A DNA stretch of 17,340 bases from CAZGMC01 sp964526565. Lineage in GTDB: Bacteria; Pseudomonadota; Alphaproteobacteria; DSM-16000; Inquilinaceae. The stretch covers positions 1-17,340 of the forward strand of contig CAZGMC010000090.1 of NCBI GenBank assembly GCA_964526565.1. Reading direction: 5' to 3'. This document shows, in pieces, positions 1 through 13,480 of the stretch. The notes beneath the pieces were generated by a model. The model did no database searches. It was given only the letters and a program-made list of their open reading frames with translations, and was not told where the DNA came from. The stretch's first letter is position 1. Each line of letters opens with the position of its first letter. The position numbers were made by a program, and so were the translations under genes.

Positions 1-3000
1 GTGAAGACGCTGCCCGACGGCGTGTGCCAGGTGCCGCCGCTGGCCGCGGCCCTGGCCACGCCATCGCGGGCCAGGGCCGCCTCGCGGCGCAGCGCCTCGG
101 GGCTGCGCGCCACCAGGGCCGCGGCCAGGGGCGCCGGCTGCTCGCCCAGCCGGCGCAACCGCTCCGCCGACAGCGGTGCCAGCGGGTCGGTGTTGCCGGC
201 GGCCGCAGCCTGTGCCGCCGCCGCCTCGATCTCGTCCAGGGCGGCGATCACCGCGTCCGGTGAGGCGCCGGTCACCGGCACCACGTGCGCCATTGTCTCG
301 TCGAGGCCCAGCCGTGGCGCCGGCAGCGCGGCGGCCTGGGACAGAAGGGCATGTGCCGTGCTGCCGTCGCGCGCGGCGCCGTGGACGGCGGCCCGCCGCG
401 GTGCGTCGCCGCGGCGCAACCACGGCCGCGGCCAGCCGGTCGCCGGCAGCGTCGCCGCGGTCCCGTCGCCGGCCGTTGCGGCAAGGCCCTCGGGCAGGGC
501 CGGCAGGGTGCGCTCATGCAGCGCCAGGGCGACGCGGACCAGCCCCAGCATGGCGCCGGCCACGCCGCTGTCGCCGAACTGAGTGGCGGCGCAGGCCAGG
601 GCGCAGGTCTCCGGTGGCTCGGTCCGGCCCGGTCCCGAGCCGGCTGCCGCGGCCAGCCCGCCGGGGGCGCCCGCCAGTTCGACCAGGCCGACCTCCGGGT
701 CATCGTCGGCGAGCGGTGCGGGCGCGCCGGGCGGGCCGAGCCGCACGGTGTCGATGTGCGCATAGACGCGGCGGCCCTGGGCTTCGGCGTCGCTGCGGCG
801 CATCACGACCAGGGCGCCGGCGCCCTCGCCGGGCGGCAGGGTCGCCGCCGCGGCCAGACCTTCGGCCTGCAGGCGGCGGCGCAGCCACAGCGCCTCCGGC
901 CCGCCGGCCAGGTCGACGGCGCCGACCACCACGGCCTCGGCCTCGCCGGCGCGCAGCAGCCGGTCGGCGATCTGCAGCGCCCGGAACACGCCGTTCTCCT
1001 CCGCCGACACCGTGAAGTTCGGGCCGGAGAAGTCCCACAGCACGGTGATCCGGCTGGCCAGCAGGTTGCCGATGTAACCCAGGAAGTTGGGGCCGTCGCT
1101 CTCACGATGCAGGCCGTCGCGCAGCGCCGCCGCCAGAGCCTCGCGTTGCCCCGGGTCGGGCAGGCCGCCGGTCGCGTCGAGGCTCTGCTGCAGCCGCCAC
1201 GCCGCGTCCCAGCGCGCCTGCAGCCGGTGCACCGACAGCTCGGCCTCCATGGCCACGACCACGGCGACGCGGTTGCCCTCCTCCAGGCCGGCGTCGCGCA
1301 CCGCGGCATCGCCGACCTTGAGCATCAGCGACTGCTGCGGGTTGAGGTCGCGCAGCTCGGCCGGCGGCAGGCGATAGCGCAAGGCGTCCAGGTGCAGCCC
1401 GGCCACCCAGGCGCCGCGCTCCGGCGGGTCCAGCTCGCGCGGGCGGCCGGCCAGCCGGTCGAGCCCGGCCCAGCGCTGCGGCGGCAGCGGCCGCAGGTCC
1501 GGCCGGCCGGCCGGCAGGCGCCGGCGCAGGGCGGCCAGGTCCGGCGCGCTACCCCAGGCGCCGCCCAGCCCGACAATGGCCAGCGGCTCCGCCGGCGCCA
1601 GCCCGGTGCCCGGTGCCCCGGGCATGTCGGCGGCGGCGGCCCCGGCGGTACACCCGTCCTCGACGATCAGGTGCGCGTTGGTGCCGCCGAAGCCGAACGA
1701 GTTGATCGCGGCGCGTCGGGGCCTCTCCGGCGCTCCGGGTCCATCCGGCCACGGCTGCGGCGTCTGCACGATCTGCCCGGCGCCCACTGTCCCGTCGGTG
1801 GAGGCGAGCGCCGTCTCGACGGCGATGGTCGGCGGCAGGGTGCCGTGCGCCATGGCCAGCACCGCCTTGACCAGCCCGGCGCCGCCGGCGGCCGGCAGCA
1901 GGTGGCCGATACTGGACTTGACGGCGCCGACCGGCGGCGGCCGGCCGTCGGCGCCGAACACCGCGGCGACCACGTCCAGCTCGTTGCGGTCGCCGAGGCG
2001 GGTGCCGGTGGCATGGCATTCGACGAAGTCAACCTCGTCCGGCGCCAGCCCGGCCTCGGCATAGGCGCGGCGGCAGGCCAGGGTCTGGCCCTTGGGGTTG
2101 GGCGTGATGATGTGCTGGCCGCGGCCGTCGCTGGCCAGGCCGATGCCGCGGACCAGGCCGTGCGCGCGCCCACCGGTCCGCGCCGCATCCTCCGGCCGGG
2201 TGATCAGCACCGCACAGCCGCCCTGGCCCACCGCCAGCCCGTCGGAGCGCTCGTCGAGCGGCCGGCTGCGCGTGCCCGGCGGCAGCGCCTGGACGGTGGC
2301 GAAGCCCAGACTGGTGAACACCGGGTCGATGGCGCTGGCCGCCGCCACCAGCATGGCGTCGGCGTCGCCGGCCTGCAGATGCAGCGCCGCCAGCTTGAGC
2401 TGGTAGAGGAAGGTGGCGCAGGCCGCGTCCATGGCATAGCACGGCCCGCCGAGCCCCAGCGCCTCGGCGATCAGCGCCGGCACGCCGCCGGCGATCAGGC
2501 CGTTGGCGGGGTCGTCGGCGCCGGGCGGGGCGTCCGGCTCGGCCCCCAGGCGGAAGCCGGGCCGGCCGAGCAGGGCGGCGATGCGGGGCTCGACTGCCGC
2601 GTCGTAGAGCGGTCGGAACAGCCGCTTGGAGCAGCCCGTGACACCCCACGAATAGGCGCCGGCGATGACGCCGGTGCGGGCCGGGTCAACGGCCACGCCG
2701 CGCGCTGCGGCATCGCGCAGCGCCGCGCGGCTCAGGTGCAACGGCCAAAGCACCAGGCTGTCGAGCCGGCGCAGTCGTTCGGCCGGGATGGCGTAGCCGT
2801 CCAGGTCGACGGTGAAGTCGCGCAGCCAGCCGCCGGTCAGGCTGCAGATGCGGTCCGGCCGGCCGCGCTCGGGGTCGTAGAACACGGCCGGGTCGCAGCC
2901 CAGCTCGGCCGCGGTGGCCGGCGTGAGGCCGTCGTGGCCGGCCAGCAGGGCCGACCAGAACGCCTCGGCGTCCGCCGCGCAGCCCTCGGCCTTGGGGGCG

Positions 3001-3041
3001 AAGACGGACAGGCCGACGATGGCAACCGGATCCATCGGCAT
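1..3041 (-). CDS. Pfa-type ketosynthase / chain-length-factor protein (KS-CLF-), 3' end outside window
   Basis: The frame is open from the ATG at 3041 to the window edge (about 1013 codons, no stop). The first domain (residues about 5-460) is a condensing ketosynthase: Cys208 in the motif AMDAACATF, His343 in HATGT and His380 in KSSIGH form the Cys-His-His triad. A second KS-like domain begins near residue 500 (PLAIVGLGGAW). At the nucleophile position it has TVSAEEN (Val678-Asn683) with no cysteine, as in the chain-length factor of PUFA synthases. The last visible residues (GTWHTPSGSVF) resemble the linker that precedes an acyltransferase in PfaB/OrfB-like proteins, so KS-CLF-AT is likely, but that part is not visible. 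It starts 14 bases after the stop of the PfaA-type gene, so the two are almost certainly co-transcribed. An in-frame ATG at 3035 is an alternative start. Known role of the family: chain elongation with malonyl-ACP in iterative PUFA or secondary-lipid synthases. The product here is unknown. Confidence 0.88.
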   Translation of the reverse strand, partial: MPMDPVAIVGLSVFAPKAEGCAADAEAFWSALLAGHDGLTPATAAELGCDPAVFYDPERGRPDRICSLTGGWLRDFTVDLDGYAIPAERLRRLDSLVLWPLHLSRAALRDAAARGVAVDPARTGVIAGAYSWGVTGCSKRLFRPLYDAAVEPRIAALLGRPGFRLGAEPDAPPGADDPANGLIAGGVPALIAEALGLGGPCYAMDAACATFLYQLKLAALHLQAGDADAMLVAAASAIDPVFTSLGFATVQALPPGTRSRPLDERSDGLAVGQGGCAVLITRPEDAARTGGRAHGLVRGIGLASDGRGQHIITPNPKGQTLACRRAYAEAGLAPDEVDFVECHATGTRLGDRNELDVVAAVFGADGRPPPVGAVKSSIGHLLPAAGGAGLVKAVLAMAHGTLPPTIAVETALASTDGTVGAGQIVQTPQPWPDGPGAPERPRRAAINSFGFGGTNAHLIVEDGCTAGAAAADMPGAPGTGLAPAEPLAIVGLGGAWGSAPDLAALRRRLPAGRPDLRPLPPQRWAGLDRLAGRPRELDPPERGAWVAGLHLDALRYRLPPAELRDLNPQQSLMLKVGDAAVRDAGLEEGNRVAVVVAMEAELSVHRLQARWDAAWRLQQSLDATGGLPDPGQREALAAALRDGLHRESDGPNFLGYIGNLLASRITVLWDFSGPNFTVSAEENGVFRALQIADRLLRAGEAEAVVVGAVDLAGGPEALWLRRRLQAEGLAAAATLPPGEGAGALVVMRRSDAEAQGRRVYAHIDTVRLGPPGAPAPLADDDPEVGLVELAGAPGGLAAAAGSGPGRTEPPETCALACAATQFGDSGVAGAMLGLVRVALALHERTLPALPEGLAATAGDGTAATLPATGWPRPWLRRGDAPRRAAVHGAARDGSTAHALLSQAAALPAPRLGLDETMAHVVPVTGASPDAVIAALDEIEAAAAQAAAAGNTDPLAPLSAERLRRLGEQPAPLAAALVARSPEALRREAALARDGVARAAASGGTWHTPSGSVF

Positions 3042-3054
3042 GGCGCGGCGGGCC

Positions 3055-10084
<7,030 letters not shown>

Positions 10085-10240
10085 GCGGAACTCGTCGCCT
10101 GAAGGTCGCCTTGACGTCGCAATCAAGAACCGTGTTCACACGAAAACCGGTCCAGGCCGTGCCCGCCAGGGTATCGCATGAACCGGCCGCAACGCCACGA
10201 TGGCCGACGGACCGCGCCATCGGCCACCGGGCCCGTTGCG

Positions 10241-10266
10241 GCGGGGCCGGACCAGGCCGGCCCCGC
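10241..10266 (-). terminator. Strong GC hairpin after the two-fold-repeat protein gene
   Basis: A perfect 10-bp stem (GCGGGGCCGG / CCGGCCCCGC) with a 6-base loop starts 11 bases after the stop codon at 10278. There is no T-run on the minus strand after it, so it may be a weak or Rho-assisted terminator, or an mRNA-stabilising 3' hairpin. It would partly separate this gene from the synthase gene starting at 10084. The 193-base spacer has no recognisable gene. Confidence 0.55.
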
Positions 10267-10277
10267 GAGCGGTGTGC

Positions 10278-10952
10278 CTACGCGTTGCTGAGCGTGGGCA
10301 CGTAGCGCAGCGGCTGCTTCCAGACGGCGTCGACCGAGCCGGCGAGCTCCTTGCCGACGGTGATCGCGGCGTCGTCGCCAAGCGCCTGGGCCAGGCGCGG
10401 GGTGTTGAGGTGGCCGTCGACGTCGAGGGCGGCCAGGCTGTCGAAGCCGAGCAGGACGAGGGCCAGGTTGCCGAGGCCGCTGACCGGCATGAAGACGCCG
10501 AACCGCACCGGGTTGCTGTGCTTCTTGTTGGCGTCGATGACGGCACGGCCGGCCTTCAGGAAGGTGTCGCGCTGGCCCGGCTTGATGCGCACGCCGACCG
10601 CCAGGACGTAGTTGGTCGGGCCGCTGCCGCCGCTGCGCGCCACGCAATGCAGCAACTCGCCGCCCAGCGCCTTGACGCCGGTGCGGGCATGGCTGGCCAG
10701 GCTGATCGCCTGCGAATCGCCGACATGGGCGGCCAGCGGAGCGGCCGCATTGGCCTTCTCCAGATGCGTGAAGCTCTCCGTCGGGAACCAGACGTAGGCG
10801 AGATCACGCGGGCCGTGCAGCGGCACATAGGTGAGGAACTTGTGAGCGTCCCGCTTGGCCTTGTTGGCGGCGACGGCGGTTGTCACGAACTCGCGCAGGT
10901 GCGGGTTCTGACGATCGACCTGAGCAACATAAAGCTGTGCCTGCCCTGACAT
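10278..10952 (-). CDS. Uncharacterised 224-residue protein with two similar halves (possible dimeric alpha/beta-barrel fold)
   Basis: I do not recognise a named family. The protein has no signal peptide or membrane segment and is probably cytoplasmic. It shows an internal duplication with a period of about 112 residues: Asn30 in VAANKAKR matches Asn142 in VIDANKKHS. In both halves a beta-like strand (LYVAQV / YVLAVGV) and a helix precede this motif, followed by FLTYVP / FGVFMP, then a strand and an F-x-x-L-(E/D) segment. That pattern fits two fused ferredoxin-like domains such as the dimeric alpha/beta-barrel (ABM/EthD-like) group, but this is inference. The start ATG at 10952 has a good ribosome site (AAGGGGG about 10 bases upstream). 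It lies upstream of the lipid synthase on the same strand and is divergent from the PPTase gene, suggesting but not proving a shared role. The hairpin after it argues against full co-transcription. Confidence 0.8.
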   Translation of the reverse strand: MSGQAQLYVAQVDRQNPHLREFVTTAVAANKAKRDAHKFLTYVPLHGPRDLAYVWFPTESFTHLEKANAAAPLAAHVGDSQAISLASHARTGVKALGGELLHCVARSGGSGPTNYVLAVGVRIKPGQRDTFLKAGRAVIDANKKHSNPVRFGVFMPVSGLGNLALVLLGFDSLAALDVDGHLNTPRLAQALGDDAAITVGKELAGSVDAVWKQPLRYVPTLSNA

Positions 10953-11050
10953 GGCTATTTTTCCCCCTTTGGCTGGATGACCGTCCCGAGGATGACCTGT
11001 CCGTCCACTGGTGGCGCGGAGGCTGGGACAGCGGTGGTTCGGTGCGGAAA

Positions 11051-11075
11051 CTTCGGTTGCAATGACGGACCGAAG
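11051..11075. promoter_or_regulatory. Inverted repeat CTTCGGT-N11-ACCGAAG
   Basis: Perfect 7-bp arms with an 11-base spacer, about 100 bases upstream of the minus-strand start at 10952. It could be an operator for a dimeric regulator or a 5'-UTR hairpin; the sequence does not decide. Confidence 0.4.
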
Positions 11076-11081
11076 CAATTT

Positions 11082-11118
11082 AACATCGTGTATGCAATGG
11101 TATGCACACGCCGATGTT
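11082..11118. promoter_or_regulatory. Inverted repeat AACATCG-N23-CGATGTT with internal TATGCA repeats
   Basis: Perfect 7-bp outer arms enclose two direct TATGCA copies 4 bases apart, in the AT-rich divergent region. The layout fits an operator; the binding protein is unknown and no regulator gene lies nearby. Confidence 0.4.
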
Positions 11119-11200
11119 GATGCAAGTCCTAAGGGACAACGTTTTTATCGTCAAGGCAATTCCCGGAATGCAATAAATTTTTCGCATGCCATGCATCAAC
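11116..11200. promoter_or_regulatory. Distant 9-bp inverted repeat GTTGATGCA / TGCATCAAC
   Basis: Perfect 9-bp arms at 11116-11124 and 11192-11200, separated by 67 bases. The left arm lies within TTGATGCAA. The spacing suits two operator half-sites or a looping regulator rather than a hairpin. Confidence 0.35.
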
Positions 11201-11261
11201 GTCTAAAACTAGAATATGCCCTGGACCTACGCTAAAAAATAGAAACACTCGATGGAAAATC

Positions 11262-12152
11262 ATGGAAAAGCCGTGGCCAACGCCGTGGCCAACGCCGTGC
11301 CTGACGCCGTGTCCGGTCATACCGGACGCCCCGGTGACGCTGCGATCCCTCAGCCACGGTGCGGCGCGCCGTGATCCGCCAGGCCGCGTTGCCGTGCGCG
11401 TGCACTGGCTTACTGTCGACGGCAGGGCGGCCGCTGCCGAGGCGCGGTGCCGCCTGCTGCTGGACCAAGGCGAGCGGCGCCGTGCCGAGCGGTTCCGGTT
11501 CGACCGCGACCGGCACCTGTTCGTTCTGGCCCACGGGCTGCTGCGGGCGGTGCTGGCCGGGTGCTGCCGGCGTCCGGCCGCAGAACTGGCCTTCCGGACC
11601 GACGCGAATGGCCGTCCCGAACTGGACCCGGTGCCGGGCGACCCGCCGGCGCGCTTCAGCCTGACCCATTGCGACGGCCTGGTGGCGGTGGCCGTGGCGC
11701 ACGGCCGTGCCATCGGCGTCGACGCCGAGCCGGCCTGCCGTCCGGACCTGACCCTGGACCTGGCGCGGCAGGTGTTCGCGCCGGCCGAGGTGGCGGCGCT
11801 GACCGCCCTGCCGGCGGCGGACCGGCCCCTGGCCCTGGTCGAGACCTGGACGCTCAAGGAGGCCCTGGCCAAGGCGCTTGGGCTCGGTCTGGGGCTGCCG
11901 TTCGAGGGATTTGCCGTCGATCGCAGCGGACCGGCGCTGCTGGTGCCGCCGGACGGCACGACGGCCGATGCCTGGCACCTCGAGACGATCCGGCCGACGC
12001 CGCAGCACTGCCTGAGCCTGGCCGTGGAGCGGCGCGGCGGCGGTGCGGTGCGGGTTCAGTCGGTTGCCGCCGACATCGACGCCCTGATCGATGGCGCTCC
12101 CGGCCCGACCGGCCCGACGGACGAGCGACCCACAAGCGAAAGGACCCGGTGA
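11262..12152 (+). CDS. Sfp-type 4'-phosphopantetheinyl transferase
   Basis: This enzyme transfers 4'-phosphopantetheine from CoA to the serine of carrier proteins. The family signatures are present: IGVDAE with Asp154 and Glu156 (magnesium and CoA binding) and WTLKEALAKALG (Trp196, Lys199, Glu200, Lys204). The LTHCDG segment before the first motif matches the usual LSH-type region. The protein is 296 residues, longer than the common 220-250. The extra length is an N-terminal stretch of about 45 residues with a PWPT repeat and a C-terminal tail of about 40. The canonical fold seems to begin near VRVHWLTVDG, where GTG codons at 11394 or 11400 are alternative starts. The ribosome site before 11262 is weak. 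It is the obvious candidate to activate the two ACPs of the neighbouring synthase, as PfaE does in other pfa clusters (inference). Its stop overlaps the next start as TGATG. Confidence 0.9.
   Translation: MEKPWPTPWPTPCLTPCPVIPDAPVTLRSLSHGAARRDPPGRVAVRVHWLTVDGRAAAAEARCRLLLDQGERRRAERFRFDRDRHLFVLAHGLLRAVLAGCCRRPAAELAFRTDANGRPELDPVPGDPPARFSLTHCDGLVAVAVAHGRAIGVDAEPACRPDLTLDLARQVFAPAEVAALTALPAADRPLALVETWTLKEALAKALGLGLGLPFEGFAVDRSGPALLVPPDGTTADAWHLETIRPTPQHCLSLAVERRGGGAVRVQSVAADIDALIDGAPGPTGPTDERPTSERTR
11271..11306 (+). repeat. 12-nt tandem repeat at the 5' end of the PPTase gene
   Basis: Two perfect copies and one imperfect copy of CCGTGGCCAACG begin nine bases after the ATG at 11262. If translated they encode PWPT repeats. 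If the true start lies downstream, this would be a leader repeat. Confidence 0.8.
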
Positions 12153-13171
12153 TGAAGTTCGGCATCTTCCTGCTCATGCAGTCGCCCGAGGGGCGGCCGT
12201 CCGCCGAGATCTATCCGCGCGGCGTCGCCATGGCGGTGGCGGCGGAGCGGCTCGGCTTCGACCATGTCTGGCTGGCCGAGCACCATTTCACCAATTACAG
12301 CCATTCCTCGCAGCCGCTGGTGTTCCTGGCCCACCTGGCGGCGCACACCTCGCGCATCCGCCTGGGCACGGCGATCGTGCCGGTGCCGCTGCACAACCCG
12401 CTGCTGGTGGCGGAGCAGGCGGCGGCGGTCGATGTGCTCAGCGGCGGCCGGCTGGAGCTGGGCCTGGGCAAGGGCTATCAGCGCTTCCAGTACGAGCGCC
12501 TGGGCCTGGACAAGCACGACGACCGCGAGCGCTACAACGAGGCCGTCGATCTGATCGCCACCGCCCTGGGCGACGGCGCGTTCACGTTCGACGGGCGTTT
12601 CCACACCGTGCCCGAGACGCTGCTCTACCCGCAGCCGCTGCAGGCGCCACCGCCGCTGTGGGGCGTCGTCAACACGCAGAACCGGCAGGGCGTCGAGGAT
12701 GCCGTCGGCCGCGGCATGAACCTGTTCACCGGCAGCCTGGAGCCGATCTCCTCGCTGACGTCCATGCGCACCGCCTATCCCGAGCTGTTCAACGGCGCCA
12801 GTGGCGTGCGCATCGGCACGCAGCGGCCGGTGTTCGTCTCGCCCGATCCGGCCGAGGCGCGCCGTGTTGCCGAGGAGACGCTGTGGAACGGCCGCGCCAG
12901 CGTCAGCCTGCGCTACGAGGTCGGCCGCGTCGACAAGGGCCGGATCGTCGTCCAGCCGCTGCCCGGCGAGCCGTCCATCGACGACATCCTGGCCGAGCAC
13001 GTCGTCATCGGCACGCCCGACCACTGCATCCGCCAGCTCACCAGGATCCGCGACGGCCTGGGCGCCGACGTGTTCACCTGCAGCTTCTGGCTCGGGTCCA
13101 TGCCGCACGAGCCGGTGATGCGCTCCATGGAGCTGTTCGCCGCCGAGGTCATGCCGGCGTTCAGGCAATGA
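12152..13171 (+). CDS. Luciferase-like (LLM) flavin-dependent monooxygenase
   Basis: A 339-residue protein of the bacterial-luciferase-like TIM-barrel superfamily. These enzymes use reduced FMN (or F420 in some branches) and oxygen to oxidise an organic substrate. Family hallmarks are the N-terminal strand MKFGIFLLMQ, the GFDHVWLAEHHF segment near residues 33-44, the conserved RIRLGTAIVPVPLHNPLLVAEQ-like stretch (split here as RIRLGTAIVPVPLHNP and LLVAEQ), and GRLELGLGKGY, which lines the flavin phosphate site. The C-terminal half has the usual VIGTPDHCI element before the last helices. The start ATG shares a base with the PPTase stop (TGATG) and has an AAAGGA ribosome site inside that gene, so the two are translationally coupled. 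The substrate is unknown; coupling to a PPTase beside a lipid synthase suggests lipid tailoring or degradation (inference). Confidence 0.9.
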   Translation: MKFGIFLLMQSPEGRPSAEIYPRGVAMAVAAERLGFDHVWLAEHHFTNYSHSSQPLVFLAHLAAHTSRIRLGTAIVPVPLHNPLLVAEQAAAVDVLSGGRLELGLGKGYQRFQYERLGLDKHDDRERYNEAVDLIATALGDGAFTFDGRFHTVPETLLYPQPLQAPPPLWGVVNTQNRQGVEDAVGRGMNLFTGSLEPISSLTSMRTAYPELFNGASGVRIGTQRPVFVSPDPAEARRVAEETLWNGRASVSLRYEVGRVDKGRIVVQPLPGEPSIDDILAEHVVIGTPDHCIRQLTRIRDGLGADVFTCSFWLGSMPHEPVMRSMELFAAEVMPAFRQ

Positions 13172-13480
13172 AACCGGTGCAGAGCACTATTGCAAGACCG
13201 GCAATGCCGTCTCGGGCCGGCCGGAACGAGGCGTTCCGCCCGGCTTTGCAGAACGCGACTCCGTCGCAGAATGCCGCTTGACTTCAGCCTGCCCTGAGGC
13301 TTGCCTTTCCTTTTGGGAAGCTTTATTGCGCACCTAATGCGCTTCATGAACGGCAAGGAACATTTTTCGGGCGCACAAGGCTACAATATTGAGGAGAGGC
13401 TGCCCCGCACGGCTCATCCCGTATCGGCCCCAGGATTGCATGCAACGGTGCATCATGTCAGTCGACGGGGGGATGGGCCG
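13172..13480 (+). promoter_or_regulatory. Intergenic region before the TackOD1-GT2-HlyD operon
   Basis: No convincing gene in these 309 bases. It contains a terminator-like hairpin (13216-13244), a more AT-rich stretch at about 13300-13400 with TACAAT at 13382-13387 as a possible -10 box (no good -35), and the perfect palindrome TTGCATGCAA at 13436-13445. A nine-codon reading frame starting at ATG 13455 stops at 13484 across the GTG start of the next gene; it may be chance. Confidence 0.45.
13216..13244 (+). terminator. Hairpin terminator candidate after the LLM gene
   Basis: Arms GCCGGCCGGAAC (13216-13227) and GTTCCGCCCGGC (13233-13244) pair at 11 of 12 positions around a 5-base loop, and TTTGCA follows at 13245. 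It lies 44 bases after the LLM stop. The T-tract is short, so termination may be partial. Confidence 0.55.

Larger units (their letters stand above)
10953..11261. promoter_or_regulatory. Divergent intergenic region, comparatively AT-rich and palindrome-rich
   Basis: No gene is seen in these 309 bases. From about 11060 to 11260 the composition is much richer in A and T than anywhere else in the window. It must hold promoters for the minus gene starting at 10952 and the plus pair starting at 11262. Several inverted repeats occur in it, listed separately. On the minus strand TTGACG (11157-11152) is a possible -35 box with a weak -10 (TAGGAC) 17 bases on; I would not rely on it. Confidence 0.6.

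Noticed and set aside
10085..10126. Upstream TTG start for the PfaA-type synthase, adding 14 residues
   Set aside because: The ATG at 10084 sits at the usual distance before DPIAVIG. The TTG has no good ribosome site and the added residues match nothing recognisable.
11129..12008. Minus-strand frames opposite the PPTase gene with GHGVRHGVGHGV-like repeats
   Set aside because: They are the complement of the 12-nt repeat and of a gene with solid PPTase motifs.
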